Position numbers and translations under genes: made by a program. The notes under the pieces are model-generated. The model saw only the letters and a program-made list of their open reading frames with translations. It searched no databases and was not told where the DNA came from. From NCBI GenBank assembly GCA_028716225.1, contig JAQUQE010000007.1, positions 1 through 64,000 of the forward strand: a DNA stretch of 64,000 nt, given 5' to 3'. Positions 43,527-53,710 of the stretch are shown piece by piece. This DNA comes from Dehalococcoidales bacterium. Its GTDB lineage: Bacteria > Chloroflexota > Dehalococcoidia > Dehalococcoidales > UBA5760. Every line of letters begins with the position of its first letter. The stretch's first letter is position 1.

Positions 43527-44871
43527 GTTCTTTCCCTGAATAAACTCTGAATAGTGAACTCTTCTGCGCCAGGCGGGTACCGGCGAATGTACGCAGGAAG
43601 GTGCGGGTAACCACAACCGCACTGAACATGCTTACCGCTACCCCGATGGCCAGGGTTGTGGCGAAGCCCATCACCGGAGCGCTGGCGATAATGCTGCTGC
43701 CCAGCCAGTAGAGGATGCCGCAGACAATGAAGGTGGTTATGTTGCTGTCCCGAATTGCCGGCCAGGCCCGGCTGAAGCCGGTCTCAATAGCAGACGCCAG
43801 CGGTCGACCCAGCCGCAGTTCTTCTTTCATCCGTTCGAAGATAAGAACATTGGCATCTACTGCCATACCTATGGACAGTATGAAGCCGCCGATGCCGGCC
43901 AGAGTGAGGGTAACCGGTATCAACTTGAATATCGCCAGCACCGACGCCGCATAGAATAGCAAAGCGGCGCTGGCGAGAGCTCCCGGCAGGCGGTAGTAGA
44001 TCATCATAAATACCATAACCAGTATCAGGCCGATTATCCCTGCCTTAAGGCTCATATCGACAAAGTCGGCGCCCAGGATGGGGGATACCTTCTGTTCATA
44101 GACGGGGATCAGCGGCACCGGAATACGGCCGGCATTGAGTTGTTTGGATAATGTCATGGCCTCGTCGATGCTTAAACCTGTGATTACTCCGCTATCGGTG
44201 ATTACGTTGCTGACAACAGGTGCGATCGGTCCGCCGTCTTCTCCCGAACGGAGCGTATCATCGCCTTCGAATATACCCAGGCGCTTATTGAGCAGACGTG
44301 TAGTGATTATTTGGGAAAGCTCGCTGCCTTCTTTATTCCATTGAAAGACAAGTTGTATTCTTCCTAATTCATCCTGGGCTACATAGGTGTTTTCCCTAAA
44401 GAAGGCACTGCTTAGCACTACCTCTGTGCCGTCAATATCTGCTGCCGCCGGTTTCCATCTACCCAGCTCATTTTCCCATTTGGCCTCTTCTTCATCGGCG
44501 GCAAGTTCCCCGAACTCTAGTATGGCTGTACGCGAAAGCCTCTCCTTTTCTTTATCGGTCATGTTAAGCCCGGGTAACTGTACTGCTATGCGGTTTTCCC
44601 CTAATTTTTGAATAACCGGCTCGGTTACTCCCAACGGATTGATTCGGTTAGTGAGAACGTCGATTACGCCATCGATAATGCCGGATTCCTCACCCGGCTC
44701 TACCTGGGACAGATCCGCCTCATATACCAGGTGTATACCGCCCTGCAGGTCAAGCCCCAGTCGTAGCCCTTTCTGGCCAAGCACCCCCTTGTCAACGGGT
44801 ATCACGACAAGCATGGCCAGGGCGAAGAGAATACCGATTATGATGAGGGGGACCCTATTTTTCCTGTTCAT
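43519..44871 (-). CDS. secD: Protein translocase subunit SecD
   Basis: 450 residues; six membrane segments with a large first periplasmic domain. RLGLDLQGGIHLVYEAD at the start, DVLTNRINPLGVTEPVIQKLGENRIAVQLPG, and AGIGGFILSIGMAVDANVLIFERMKEELR in the C-terminal half are diagnostic. It partners SecF downstream, and the two genes overlap. The nucleotidyltransferase gene ends 2 bases before the secD start, so the three form one transcription unit. Confidence 0.96.
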   Translation of the reverse strand: MNRKNRVPLIIIGILFALAMLVVIPVDKGVLGQKGLRLGLDLQGGIHLVYEADLSQVEPGEESGIIDGVIDVLTNRINPLGVTEPVIQKLGENRIAVQLPGLNMTDKEKERLSRTAILEFGELAADEEEAKWENELGRWKPAAADIDGTEVVLSSAFFRENTYVAQDELGRIQLVFQWNKEGSELSQIITTRLLNKRLGIFEGDDTLRSGEDGGPIAPVVSNVITDSGVITGLSIDEAMTLSKQLNAGRIPVPLIPVYEQKVSPILGADFVDMSLKAGIIGLILVMVFMMIYYRLPGALASAALLFYAASVLAIFKLIPVTLTLAGIGGFILSIGMAVDANVLIFERMKEELRLGRPLASAIETGFSRAWPAIRDSNITTFIVCGILYWLGSSIIASAPVMGFATTLAIGVAVSMFSAVVVTRTFLRTFAGTRLAQKSSLFRVYSGKEHD

Positions 44872-44873
44872 CC

Positions 44874-46445
44874 CTACTCCGCTTTATTCTCCAGGTGCTT
44901 CCGAATATAGGATAACGCTTCCTCTCTGGTCTTTAACTCGCCTGAGGCATGGGCTTCGCGTATCAGTTCCAGCAGGTTGCCTATTCCGGGTCCGGGGCTC
45001 AAGCCAAAGATATCGATCAGGTCGTTACCGTTGATCAGGCCGGGCGTGGAGACCAGCGTCTCCTGCTCGGAGTGTTCGTTCAGTACATAGTCCACTATCC
45101 GGGTATGCTCCCGCCATCCATCCGGGTTGAGGTTAGGGCCCCTGGTAGCCAGGTGGTCGGCCAGACTCAGGAATAGTGTGTCGACTCCGGCATCACCGGT
45201 ATCCCGGAAGTAGCGGTAGATGGCCCTTTGTGTGGGAAGGATCCCGCTCTGGCTAATCTGGGTTGGTCTCAGGTGGTGTTCCACCATAGTCTCTACCAGC
45301 TTAATCTCTTTATTGCTGAACCTCAGCCTTTCCAGAATACTATTGCTGGCCGTCGCTCCTTCTCTGGCGTGTCCCAGAAAACGCATTCGGCCGCTGCTGT
45401 CAATAGCTTTGGTCTGTGGTTTGGCGATGTCGTGGAGAAGCGCCGCCATCTTGAGTATCAGTCTCCTTGTGCTGCCGCTGCTTACTCCGGTGTTAAAGTG
45501 TTCTTCCATCTCCACCGACCAGGGTACCATGTTCAAAGCTTCTCTGTCGGCGTACTCCCAGCTTCCCTGCCGGAGTATAAAATCAACCGCCGCCACCGTC
45601 TTGAGGGAGTGGTCAAAGACATCCCAGAAGTGTTCCGGGGGTTGTCCCACACCCTTTTCCTGAGCTAGCTCCGGGATTATGGCGGTAAGTAATCCTATCC
45701 TGTCGAGATATGTCAGTACTGCTCCGGTCTGAGTGACAGTCAGGAGCAGGAGCATCTCTTCTCTGACCCGCTCACCGGCTATGCCGGCGATAAGATGGCA
45801 GTGGCGTTTCATCAGTGTCTCGGTTTCGCCGTCAATCGTGAAGCCGAGTTCGTAAGCCAGGCGTATCGCCCTTAGCAGACGGGCGGCGTCCGATTCGAAT
45901 GCAGACCGGGTCACTACCCTGATAATGCCCTGCTCAAGGTCGCGTTGACCTTGAAACGGATCGATGATGGTGAAACCGGCGCGGCTCTTCTCCAGCCGGC
46001 TGAGTTCAATCGCCATGGCGTCTATGGTGAAATCACGCTGCCGCAGATCTTCTTCAATACTGCCCGCAAAAGTGGAGAAATCAAGCTCGCATTGTCCGCT
46101 GGCATAGGGGACTTCTTTACCGGTCAGTACTACCCGGCCTATTCTGTTTACCGCATCCAGCGGGATATATTTACCGTCTAGAGCAGTAGCTACCCCGCGG
46201 GCAATCTCCAGGGCATCGGCAGATACGGCGATGTCGATATCGGCCGTATCTCTCTTGAGCAGCATGTCGCGGATGAAGCCGCCAACGATGTAGGATGGTA
46301 CCTGTCGCTCGGTAAGGAGATGGCTTAACCGGGTGAGTAACGGTAAGAATCTGGAATCAATCAATCTGTCGAAAAAGCCTCCGGGAGCTTTCTTAGCAGT
46401 GTTCTTCTCGCTATCAGTACTTTTAATCTCCGCTAACAACTTCAT
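44874..46445 (-). CDS. tRNA nucleotidyltransferase / poly(A) polymerase family protein with HD domain
   Basis: 523 residues. The class II nucleotidyltransferase head has VGGFIRDMLLKRDTADIDIAVS, with the DxD metal site, and EEDLRQRDFTIDAMAIEL. The RNA-binding part begins DAARLLRAIRLAYELGF. An HD domain (KMAALLHDIAKPQT) sits in the second half. The layout fits bacterial CCA-adding enzymes with an HD domain. Whether it adds CCA, A only or poly(A) cannot be told; both tRNA genes in this window already encode CCA, so a repair role is possible. It is read together with secD. Confidence 0.88.
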   Translation of the reverse strand: MKLLAEIKSTDSEKNTAKKAPGGFFDRLIDSRFLPLLTRLSHLLTERQVPSYIVGGFIRDMLLKRDTADIDIAVSADALEIARGVATALDGKYIPLDAVNRIGRVVLTGKEVPYASGQCELDFSTFAGSIEEDLRQRDFTIDAMAIELSRLEKSRAGFTIIDPFQGQRDLEQGIIRVVTRSAFESDAARLLRAIRLAYELGFTIDGETETLMKRHCHLIAGIAGERVREEMLLLLTVTQTGAVLTYLDRIGLLTAIIPELAQEKGVGQPPEHFWDVFDHSLKTVAAVDFILRQGSWEYADREALNMVPWSVEMEEHFNTGVSSGSTRRLILKMAALLHDIAKPQTKAIDSSGRMRFLGHAREGATASNSILERLRFSNKEIKLVETMVEHHLRPTQISQSGILPTQRAIYRYFRDTGDAGVDTLFLSLADHLATRGPNLNPDGWREHTRIVDYVLNEHSEQETLVSTPGLINGNDLIDIFGLSPGPGIGNLLELIREAHASGELKTREEALSYIRKHLENKAE

Positions 46446-46561
46446 TCCTGATATAAGTAGGTCAGCCCCCAGCCTTTCCTGTTTCTTTTAGGTATCTAAG
46501 GATAAACTATACTATACAATCTGCCCCTTTAGCAAGGCGAAGCAGTAATATTCTATCGGCC

Positions 46562-49012
46562 TCAGGCAAGCCCTGCCGGGTCAATATCGATTGTCCAGCC
46601 CTTCGGTAGCGTTACTTCGGCAAGGAAGCGGGACGGTTCGGCACCGCGAATTATAAGCTGCCAGCGGAATCGTCCCCGTAGTCTATGGAGAAATGCCGGG
46701 GCCGGTCCGATCAGGTCGATATTATCTATCCCTTTTGTCTCTATTTCATCGGCCAGCCGCTGCCTTATTCTTTCTGCCTCTCGCTGGCAGAGTTTGTCGT
46801 TGGTGTGGCTGTAGGTGAGACGGGCCAGCCGGGTGAAGGGAGGGTTATTGAGCTGGCGCCGGTAATCGATCTCCTGATCGTAGAAGAGTTCATAATCGTG
46901 CTTGGCTGCTGCCTGAATAGCGTAGTGTTCGGGGCAGTAGGTCTGAATGATAACCTTCCCGCCTGAAGCGCCCCTTCCGGCTCTTCCCATCACCTGAGAC
47001 AGCAGCTGAAAGGTCCTTTCCCCGGCGCGGAAGTCGGGCAGGTTCAGACTGAGATCTGCGTTAACTATCCCGACCAGTGTGACCAGGGGGAGGTGTAACC
47101 CCTTGGCAATCATCTGGGTGCCAATGAGAATATCGGCGCCGTGGCTGCGGAAGCAGTCCAGTATCTTATGGTGGGAAGATTTTTCCCTGGTGGTATCGCG
47201 GTCCCAGCGTAGCAATCTGGCTTGAGGAAAGCTGAGACTGGCTTCCTGCTCCAGTTTCTCGGTGCCGGCGCCCAGGAATTTTATCAGGTGGCTTGAACAA
47301 CGGGGACAAATATGGGGGACGGATTCCCTGTAGTTGCACTGGTGGCAGACTAGGGCATCTTCGCTGAAGTGATAGGTTAGGGTAACCGCACATCGCCGGC
47401 AGCAGAGCACCAGGCCACAGTTACGGCATTGGACGAAGGTGGCCCCTCCCCTCCGGTTAAGAAACAGGATTACCTGCTCCTGCCCGGCGACTGCTCTGGA
47501 TACATCACGGGACAGTGAGCGGCTGAAAATACTCCGGTTCCCTGACTTAAGCTCACTTCTTAAGTCCACCACTTCTACATCGGGCAGCGGGGAGCCTTGC
47601 TTGGGGACAACCCGCTCGGGCATCCGGAGCAGCCGGTAATTCCCTTTTTGGGTCTGGTAGAAGGTCTCGACATCCGGAGTGGCACTGCCCAGGACAACTA
47701 CGGCTCCGGTCAGTTCGGCCAGCTTTATCGCCACATCACGGACCCGGTAGCGGGGTGTTGTATCGTGCTGTTTGTAGGTCCACTCATGCTCCTCATCAAT
47801 GATAATAAGCCCCAGGTCGGGTTGGGGAGCGAAGATGGCGCTTCGCGAGCCGATAACAACATCGGCCCGGCCTTTTCTTGTCTGGTGCCATTCATCAAAC
47901 TGTTCGCCCAGAGAAAGCCTGCTGTGTAGGACGGCCACACGGTAGGGGAAACGGGAGACGAAGAGTTCTATGGTTTGAGGGGTAAGTGCAATCTCGGGAA
48001 CCAGGACGATACCACGCTTGCCCTGTTTCACTGCCTCGGCAATGGCTTGCATGTAGACCTCGGTCTTGCCGCTTCCGGTAACCCCGTGGAGCAGAAAAAC
48101 ATTCCTGTGTGGACAACTCTCTGCCGTCTTGAGCAGGCTCGCTCTGATGGCTGCCAGGGCTGATTCCTGGTGGCTGGTGAGGGGTAGCGGCTGTGAAGGG
48201 GTAGTGTCGTGGTATTGTAAGGTCTCCCGTCTTACTTCAACCTCCTGGAATCCGGCAAGACCCTTGTCAATTAAGGCCCGGATCGCTGAGGTCGAGGAGT
48301 TACCCCTCTTTTTTACTTCAGCAAGGGGTATCGGCCGTGATATTCCGGAGAGAAATTCAAGGAGCTGTGCCTGCTGTTCTGCCCTTGTTTCCTGTCGCAG
48401 TCTGCTTGCTTCCCTGATGGCTTCATCGGGGGTAATTAACAGGTGCAGGTGGCGGACCTTTCGTGGTCTTACCTTGGTCCTTTCCAGTTGATGGCTCCTG
48501 GTTAGTAGTCCGTGGTTAACCAGTTGAGAGGTTAGCAGTTTGGCTTTCCGTGCGCCCAGAGCTTTTTCTATCTCCCCGGAGTCAACCCTACCCTTACTCC
48601 GAACTAGATTTAACAGGTGTTTCTGTTCTTCGCTTAGCTCCAAAACGGCGTAGTCTTTCTCGGCGGTCGGCGTTGTGGAGATGTAGGTAATTGCTTTGCG
48701 CTTAAATCCCGGTGGCAGCATTAGGGAAATTGCCTCGAAGAGGGGCGATAGGTAATACCCGCTTATCCAGCGGGCCAGAGATATCTGGGGTGGAGACAGC
48801 AGCGGGGTATCCTCAATAATACCGGCTATTTCCCTGGTCTCTGTGACGGCAGGATAATCGGTTAGCTCAAGGACGATGCCCTGAAGCAGATTGCTGCCGA
48901 AAGGAACCCATACCGCCTGGCCGACCTTGATATTCAGGTCGGTAGGGATAGTGTAACTGAACGTCCTGCGCTGAGCCGCTGGAGAGTTGACACTAACCTC
49001 GGCATATCCCAT
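46562..49012 (-). CDS. priA: Primosomal protein N' (replication restart helicase)
   Basis: 816 residues; 3'-to-5' helicase that reloads the replisome at stalled forks. The N-terminal 3'BD and winged-helix parts precede the helicase core: Walker A LLHGVTGSGKTEVYMQ, the DEEH box in LIIDEEHEWTYKQ, and GSATPDVETF. The zinc-binding insert has CRNCGLVLCCRRC...CHQCNYRE...CPRC. Motifs V and VI are seen in GTQMIAKGLHLPLV and QVMGRAGRG. It lies between rplS and the nucleotidyltransferase gene on the same strand. Confidence 0.96.
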   Translation of the reverse strand: MGYAEVSVNSPAAQRRTFSYTIPTDLNIKVGQAVWVPFGSNLLQGIVLELTDYPAVTETREIAGIIEDTPLLSPPQISLARWISGYYLSPLFEAISLMLPPGFKRKAITYISTTPTAEKDYAVLELSEEQKHLLNLVRSKGRVDSGEIEKALGARKAKLLTSQLVNHGLLTRSHQLERTKVRPRKVRHLHLLITPDEAIREASRLRQETRAEQQAQLLEFLSGISRPIPLAEVKKRGNSSTSAIRALIDKGLAGFQEVEVRRETLQYHDTTPSQPLPLTSHQESALAAIRASLLKTAESCPHRNVFLLHGVTGSGKTEVYMQAIAEAVKQGKRGIVLVPEIALTPQTIELFVSRFPYRVAVLHSRLSLGEQFDEWHQTRKGRADVVIGSRSAIFAPQPDLGLIIIDEEHEWTYKQHDTTPRYRVRDVAIKLAELTGAVVVLGSATPDVETFYQTQKGNYRLLRMPERVVPKQGSPLPDVEVVDLRSELKSGNRSIFSRSLSRDVSRAVAGQEQVILFLNRRGGATFVQCRNCGLVLCCRRCAVTLTYHFSEDALVCHQCNYRESVPHICPRCSSHLIKFLGAGTEKLEQEASLSFPQARLLRWDRDTTREKSSHHKILDCFRSHGADILIGTQMIAKGLHLPLVTLVGIVNADLSLNLPDFRAGERTFQLLSQVMGRAGRGASGGKVIIQTYCPEHYAIQAAAKHDYELFYDQEIDYRRQLNNPPFTRLARLTYSHTNDKLCQREAERIRQRLADEIETKGIDNIDLIGPAPAFLHRLRGRFRWQLIIRGAEPSRFLAEVTLPKGWTIDIDPAGLA

Positions 49013-49039
49013 CCCTTGCTCCGGTGATTTGGCTCCGGG

Positions 49040-49408
49040 TTAGCTCCCTGCCTGATTCTGCTCTTTATCTGCTCGCTTCTCCTTGATACGGGCCGCTTTG
49101 CCGCTGCGTCCCCGCAGGTAATAAAGCTTGGCCCGGCGTACCTTTCCGTGTTGTACCACTGCTACCTTATCAACAAGAGGCGACTGAAACAGGAAGGTAC
49201 GCTCGACGCCGATGCCATGGCTGACACGCCTTACCGTGAAGCTTCCGCCATCGGTGCTCCGCCGAATCTTAATTACTACGCCCTGGAATAACTGGATGCG
49301 TTCCTTATCCCCTTCGATGACTTTCGTGCTGACCTTTACCGTATCGCCCGGGGTGAGAGTTGGAATATTGGGATTTGCTTTCACATCGATTAGTTCAGTA
49401 ATGTTCAT
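49040..49408 (-). CDS. rplS: 50S ribosomal protein L19
   Basis: 122 residues with the L19 pattern: FTPGDTVKV-like [46 protein letters not shown] and [20 protein letters not shown]. It follows trmD, as in many bacteria, 62 bases downstream, but rpsP and rimM are not in the window. Confidence 0.97.
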   Translation of the reverse strand: MNITELIDVKANPNIPTLTPGDTVKVSTKVIEGDKERIQLFQGVVIKIRRSTDGGSFTVRRVSHGIGVERTFLFQSPLVDKVAVVQHGKVRRAKLYYLRGRSGKAARIKEKRADKEQNQAGS

Positions 49409-49470
49409 TTCTTAAGACCTCTCGTGATTTTTAGTTTTTCCTTCCTTAATTATATCTTCTTCTTCGGTGA

Positions 49471-50220
49471 CTAGGATTCCTTCATCTTTTCTACAAGGGC
49501 TCTCTCATCTGCCCTCAGGTCGGCTTTATCCAGCAGGTCCGGCCGGCGTTCCAGAGTGCGTAGAATAGCCTGTTGACGTCGCCAACGGGCTATCTGGCCG
49601 TGGTTTCCCGATATCAGGACCTGAGGTACCGGCCAGACCCGGTATATTTCGGGTCGGGTATATTGCGGGTATTCCAGCAGTCCGGTAGAGTGTGAGTCGT
49701 CCCGGGCCGAGTCTTCCGAACCGAGTACTCCTGGTAACAGCCTGACTACGGTGTCTGTCAATACCATTGCTGCCAGTTCGCCGCCGCTGAGCACGTAATC
49801 ACCGATGCTGATCTCATCGGTGACCAGGTGTTCCCGTATCCGTTCATCAATTCCCTCATAGTGCCCGCAGATGAGAATCAGATGACTGTGCCCCGATAGC
49901 TCTTCCGCGATTTTCTGGCGGAAAAGGCGTCCCTGCGGCGTAAGCAGGATAACCGGTAGCTCCTCCCTGCCGTCTGAATCAGGGTATACCTCTGATTTGA
50001 TTGACTCTACTGCTTCAAAAACGGGTTCGGCCTTAATTACCATGCCGGTTCCTCCCCCATAGGCATAATCATCAACGGTGCGGTGTTTGTCGTGAGTATA
50101 GTCCCGGATGTTGTGGATATTTACCGTGACCAGTTCTCTGTCAACCGCCCGCTGGAAGATACTCTCGCTAAAGGGTCCCTGGAACATCCGGGGAAACAGG
50201 GTTAAGATATCAATTCGCAC
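49471..50220 (-). CDS. trmD: tRNA (guanine37-N1)-methyltransferase
   Basis: 249 residues; SPOUT methyltransferase that makes m1G37 and prevents +1 frameshifting. [59 protein letters not shown] and the knot region are clear. The start codon is GTG 50220-50218. It begins 4 bases after the moaB/mog stop, so the two are coupled. rplS follows. Confidence 0.97.
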   Translation of the reverse strand: MRIDILTLFPRMFQGPFSESIFQRAVDRELVTVNIHNIRDYTHDKHRTVDDYAYGGGTGMVIKAEPVFEAVESIKSEVYPDSDGREELPVILLTPQGRLFRQKIAEELSGHSHLILICGHYEGIDERIREHLVTDEISIGDYVLSGGELAAMVLTDTVVRLLPGVLGSEDSARDDSHSTGLLEYPQYTRPEIYRVWPVPQVLISGNHGQIARWRRQQAILRTLERRPDLLDKADLRADERALVEKMKES

Positions 50221-50224
50221 TTGC

Positions 50225-50728
50225 TTAAGCCTCGCTGTCTGGAGCTTTGTGCTCAGTTACCTCACCCTTGATAATCTCTATGGCGTGAGGAATAACTGGT
50301 ATTATTACCCCGAGGCATTCCCTGACTGCTTTGGGGCTGCCGGGTAGGTTGATAATAAGGCATCTTCCTCTAACGCCGGCCGCAGCTCTGCTTAATATAG
50401 CCGATGGTGTTACCTTAAATGTTTCGGCTCTCATTGCTTCGGTGATGCCGGGTACAACCTTGTCCACTACGGAGAGGGTTGCTTCCGGGGTGACATCACG
50501 CTGGGCCAGTCCGGTGCCACCGGTAGTCAGGATAACGTCTACGCTGCCTTCATCCGCCCACTCGATAAGTTTTGCGGCAATCAACTCCGTCTCATCGGGG
50601 ACAATCTCATACTTGGCGAATTTATAGCCCTGTGACGACAGACTGTCCTTGATTACCTGGCTGCTCTTATCCTGACGCTGGCCACGCCAGCCTTTATCAC
50701 TAACGGTAATAATTCCTGTATTGAGCAT
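50225..50728 (-). CDS. MoaB/Mog-family molybdopterin biosynthesis protein
   Basis: 167 residues from Met at 50728 (an alternative ATG at 50746 adds six). MoCF-binding fold: [37 protein letters not shown], and [20 protein letters not shown]. Family members adenylylate molybdopterin before metal insertion. This fits an organism with a pterin-dependent tungsten or molybdenum enzyme such as the oxidoreductase at the window start. Its place ahead of trmD is not functional in any obvious way. Confidence 0.9.
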   Translation of the reverse strand: MLNTGIITVSDKGWRGQRQDKSSQVIKDSLSSQGYKFAKYEIVPDETELIAAKLIEWADEGSVDVILTTGGTGLAQRDVTPEATLSVVDKVVPGITEAMRAETFKVTPSAILSRAAAGVRGRCLIINLPGSPKAVRECLGVIIPVIPHAIEIIKGEVTEHKAPDSEA

Positions 50729-50813
50729 AACACTATTCCGGAGCATTTCATTTTACCATATCCAGGTCGGATAACAAAAATCAACCTTTTTGTGAAATTT
50801 AACAAACGGGGTA

Positions 50814-50844
50814 TTGACAAGAATAAATTCCTGTGTTATATAAT
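50814..50844 (+). promoter_or_regulatory. Promoter of the mraZ division cluster
   Basis: TTGACA at 50814-50819, then TATATA at 50837-50842 (17-base spacer), overlapping TATAAT at 50839-50844 (19-base spacer). It lies about 40 bases before the mraZ start and directly upstream of the MraZ-type boxes. Confidence 0.7.
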
Positions 50845-50867
50845 GGTAAATTGTGGTAGAGAATGGT
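50844..50867 (+). promoter_or_regulatory. Three MraZ-type boxes with 10-bp period
   Basis: TGGT occurs at 50844, 50854 and 50864, each followed by six other bases, just after the -10 box. MraZ proteins are known to bind tandem TGGG-like boxes spaced by 10 bp at their own promoter; the spacing and place match, while the fourth base is T rather than G. Confidence 0.65.
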
Positions 50868-50881
50868 GGATTAGGGGAGAA

Positions 50882-51310
50882 ATGTTTTTCGGAGAGTTTG
50901 AGTATCGGATCGATGAGAAGGGTAGGATACCTATCCCGCCCAAGTTCCGTAGAGAGCTGAGAGAGGGACTGGTACTGACACCGGGCTTAGAGAAATGCGT
51001 CGTTGCCTACCCTGCATCGGAATGGAAAAAACTGGCCGACACTCTTACTACCGGTTCAATCACCCCCAGTAAATTAAGGAAGCTGAATCGCGCTATTTTC
51101 GCCACTGCCTTCAGCACTAATATTGACGGGCAGGGCAGGATAGCTTTACCCCACCCGCTGCGGGAACACGCTGCTATTAACGATGAGGCAGTTATCACCG
51201 GGGCCAACAACTATTTTGAGTTGTGGAATAAAGAGCGGTGGGAAGAAGAGAAGGCTATCAGTCAGGAGCAGGCCTGGCAGATTATAGAAAGTCTGGAGAA
51301 ACGCTGTTGA
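50882..51310 (+). CDS. mraZ: Transcriptional regulator MraZ
   Basis: 142 residues with two AbrB-like (SpoVT/MraZ) halves: [20 protein letters not shown] and [20 protein letters not shown]. It binds its own promoter and controls the division cluster. The frame is open back to 50792, but that stretch holds the promoter and boxes; ATG 50882 follows GGGGAGA and gives the normal N-terminus. It overlaps rsmH by 4 bases. Confidence 0.95.
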   Translation: MFFGEFEYRIDEKGRIPIPPKFRRELREGLVLTPGLEKCVVAYPASEWKKLADTLTTGSITPSKLRKLNRAIFATAFSTNIDGQGRIALPHPLREHAAINDEAVITGANNYFELWNKERWEEEKAISQEQAWQIIESLEKRC

Positions 51311-52362
51311 ATTTGAATATGTCGGCAACTACCCATACTCCGGTCCTGCTTGATGAGGTCGTCAGTGCACTGGCGGTTCAGCCCGGGGGGCGTTATGTGG
51401 ATTGTACTCTGGGAGGTGGGGGGCACGCCGCTGCTATCCTGGAACGCAGTGCACCCGGTGGACAGCTTTTGGGTATCGATGCTGACCCCGCAGCGATCAA
51501 GGTGGCTGGCGGCAAACTCGCGGCACATCGTGATTCAATCCTCTTGGTTAATGCTAACTTCGTAAAATTACAGGCTATCTGTCTTGAGTATGATTTCCAG
51601 CCGGTGCACGGCATCCTGTTTGACCTCGGGGTTTCTTCACTTCAGCTTGATGGTGCGGACCGTGGTTTCAGTTTCCAGCATGAAGCGCCTCTGGATATGC
51701 GCTTCAGTCCCGATCAAGAGGTTACCGTCGATGACATCGTTAACCGGTACTCCGAGGCTGAAATTGCCCGTATCATCAGGACCTATGGCGAGGAAGGTTA
51801 CAGTCATCGCATAGCCCGTCATATTGTTAAGGAGCGTCCTGTAAAGACTACCTTAGAGCTTGCCCGGATGATAGAGCAGGCTGTCGGCGGCCGAAAGGGC
51901 AGAATTCACCCGGCTACCAAGACCTTTCAGGCACTACGTATAGCGGTTAACCATGAGCTCGAGAATCTTGAGTCGGCACTAAGACAGGCGGTTGACCTTC
52001 TTGGCTATGGCGGCCGGTTGGTGGTCATCAGCTATCACTCTCTTGAAGACCGTATTGTTAAACAGTTTATGCAGAGGGAGGCAAGAGGCTGTGTTTGCCC
52101 GCCTGGTATACCTGCCTGTGTTTGCGGACATACTGCCCGCCTGAGGGTATTGAATAAGAAGATCATTACTCCTTCTCTTCAGGAAGTTCAGCTTAATCCG
52201 CGTAGCCGCAGCGCCAGGTTGAGATCTGCTGAGTGTATTACGGTTGGTGGTGAATACCGTGAGGTCGCGGAAAGGTTATGCTGGCTGGTCGGGGATAATG
52301 CTAACGGATGGAGGAGGCCGGCGTTACTGGCAAAGCTAAGAATGACATATCTGGCATCTTAG
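51307..52362 (+). CDS. rsmH: 16S rRNA (cytosine1402-N4)-methyltransferase
   Basis: Rossmann-fold SAM enzyme (MraW) that methylates C1402 in the decoding centre. [30 protein letters not shown] (SAM loop), [19 protein letters not shown] and [15 protein letters not shown] are diagnostic. TTG 51307 overlaps the mraZ stop as TTGA and has GGAG 8 bases ahead; ATG 51319 is the alternative start (347 residues). In most bacteria ftsL, ftsI and the mur genes come next; here ftsA follows directly. Confidence 0.95.
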   Translation: MNLNMSATTHTPVLLDEVVSALAVQPGGRYVDCTLGGGGHAAAILERSAPGGQLLGIDADPAAIKVAGGKLAAHRDSILLVNANFVKLQAICLEYDFQPVHGILFDLGVSSLQLDGADRGFSFQHEAPLDMRFSPDQEVTVDDIVNRYSEAEIARIIRTYGEEGYSHRIARHIVKERPVKTTLELARMIEQAVGGRKGRIHPATKTFQALRIAVNHELENLESALRQAVDLLGYGGRLVVISYHSLEDRIVKQFMQREARGCVCPPGIPACVCGHTARLRVLNKKIITPSLQEVQLNPRSRSARLRSAECITVGGEYREVAERLCWLVGDNANGWRRPALLAKLRMTYLAS

Positions 52363-52459
52363 GTCGCATATGATACTCTACCGCCACGCTAAGGGGGACG
52401 GAAAATGTGAAAATGATAATAAATAGCAGCAATAAAAAAGCGAAAAAGGGGGGTGACAG

Positions 52460-53668
52460 ATGAAAAAGCAGGCTACATTAACCTCGATCGATGTTGGTAC
52501 TACTAAGGTATGCACCATTATCTCTGAAGTTGACCCAGGGGGTGGTATCCGGGTTGTCGGAGTGGGTATTACTCCATCTAAGGGGTTGCATAAGGGATTG
52601 GTAGTTAACATCAATGAGGCCAGAGAGTCGATTCGTGAGTCGGTGAGAAAAGCGGAACAGTCCAGCGGTTACAAGGTTGAATCAGCCTATATCGGAGTAA
52701 CGGGACGTCATGTTACTTCGGTGAATAATCGGGGAGTGGTGGCGATTACCCGTAACGATCGCCTGGTGCGCCGGGATGATCTGAAAAGGGTGCTTGCGCA
52801 GTCTCAGAATATTAAGGTACCCAGTGAGAGAAGGCTGCTCCACGTTATTCCCCGGGGTTACGCCGTTGACGGACAGGTAGGTATTAAAAACCCGGTGGGT
52901 ATGCATGGCTTCCGGCTGGATGTGGAAACCCATATTATTACTGCTGCCGTAACCTCCGTTCAGAATCTGGTGAAGTGTATTCGTGGTATTGGTATAGAAA
53001 TCGATGACCTGATTCTTGAGCCATTAGCCAGTAGCGAAGCTATCCTGACCGAGGATGAAAAACAGGTGGGCGTCATACTGGCTGATATCGGCGGCGGAAC
53101 CACTGATATCGCTGTCTTCAAGGATGGTAGTATTTGGCATACTGCTATCCTGCCGGTGGCGGGTTATCAGCTTACCAGAGATGTTGCTATTGGCCTGGGG
53201 TTGCCGTTTGATGTGGCTGAGGAAATGAAGAAGCGCTATGGTAGTGTTATGCCGGTATATGAAGCTCAGTCCGAGACTACCAGTGCCATATCGGCTGATG
53301 GACACGGGGTTTCTTATCAGGACCTCTGCGATATCGTCAGAGCCCGGGTTGAAGAAATCATGCGGCTTATCCTGCTCGAGATGCCGCGCTCGGATTATGA
53401 GTCGCTGGTTCCTGCCGGACTGGTCCTTACCGGTGGCAGTTCCAATCTTTCCGGCATCGAAGTGCTGGGGCGCGATATACTACGACTCCCGGTAAGGGTT
53501 GGCGTACCTATGGGTATGACCGGTATTACCGATGTCCTGCGTGATCCGGCTCATGCTACCAGCGTTGGCTTGTTGCTCTGGGGAGCGAAGCACGAAGGCA
53601 GGCAGATATGGAAAGCACAGGGTCCCTTCCGGCGGTTTGTCTCCCGAATAAGAAGCCTGTTCCGTTAA
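52460..53668 (+). CDS. ftsA: Cell division protein FtsA
   Basis: 402 residues; actin-like ATPase that tethers FtsZ to the membrane. The phosphate-1 loop is in SIDVGTTKVCTIISEV, phosphate-2 in LADIGGGTTDIAVF, and an adenosine-type motif in LVLTGGSSNLSGIEVLG. The C-terminal end, GPFRRFVSRIRSLFR, is a basic amphipathic helix, the usual membrane target. GGGGGGTG lies 5 bases before the ATG. ftsZ follows 42 bases later. Confidence 0.96.
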   Translation: MKKQATLTSIDVGTTKVCTIISEVDPGGGIRVVGVGITPSKGLHKGLVVNINEARESIRESVRKAEQSSGYKVESAYIGVTGRHVTSVNNRGVVAITRNDRLVRRDDLKRVLAQSQNIKVPSERRLLHVIPRGYAVDGQVGIKNPVGMHGFRLDVETHIITAAVTSVQNLVKCIRGIGIEIDDLILEPLASSEAILTEDEKQVGVILADIGGGTTDIAVFKDGSIWHTAILPVAGYQLTRDVAIGLGLPFDVAEEMKKRYGSVMPVYEAQSETTSAISADGHGVSYQDLCDIVRARVEEIMRLILLEMPRSDYESLVPAGLVLTGGSSNLSGIEVLGRDILRLPVRVGVPMGMTGITDVLRDPAHATSVGLLLWGAKHEGRQIWKAQGPFRRFVSRIRSLFR

Positions 53669-53710
53669 ATAGACGACAAAGAAAATTAATGGTATTGAAA
53701 GGAGGAGGAG

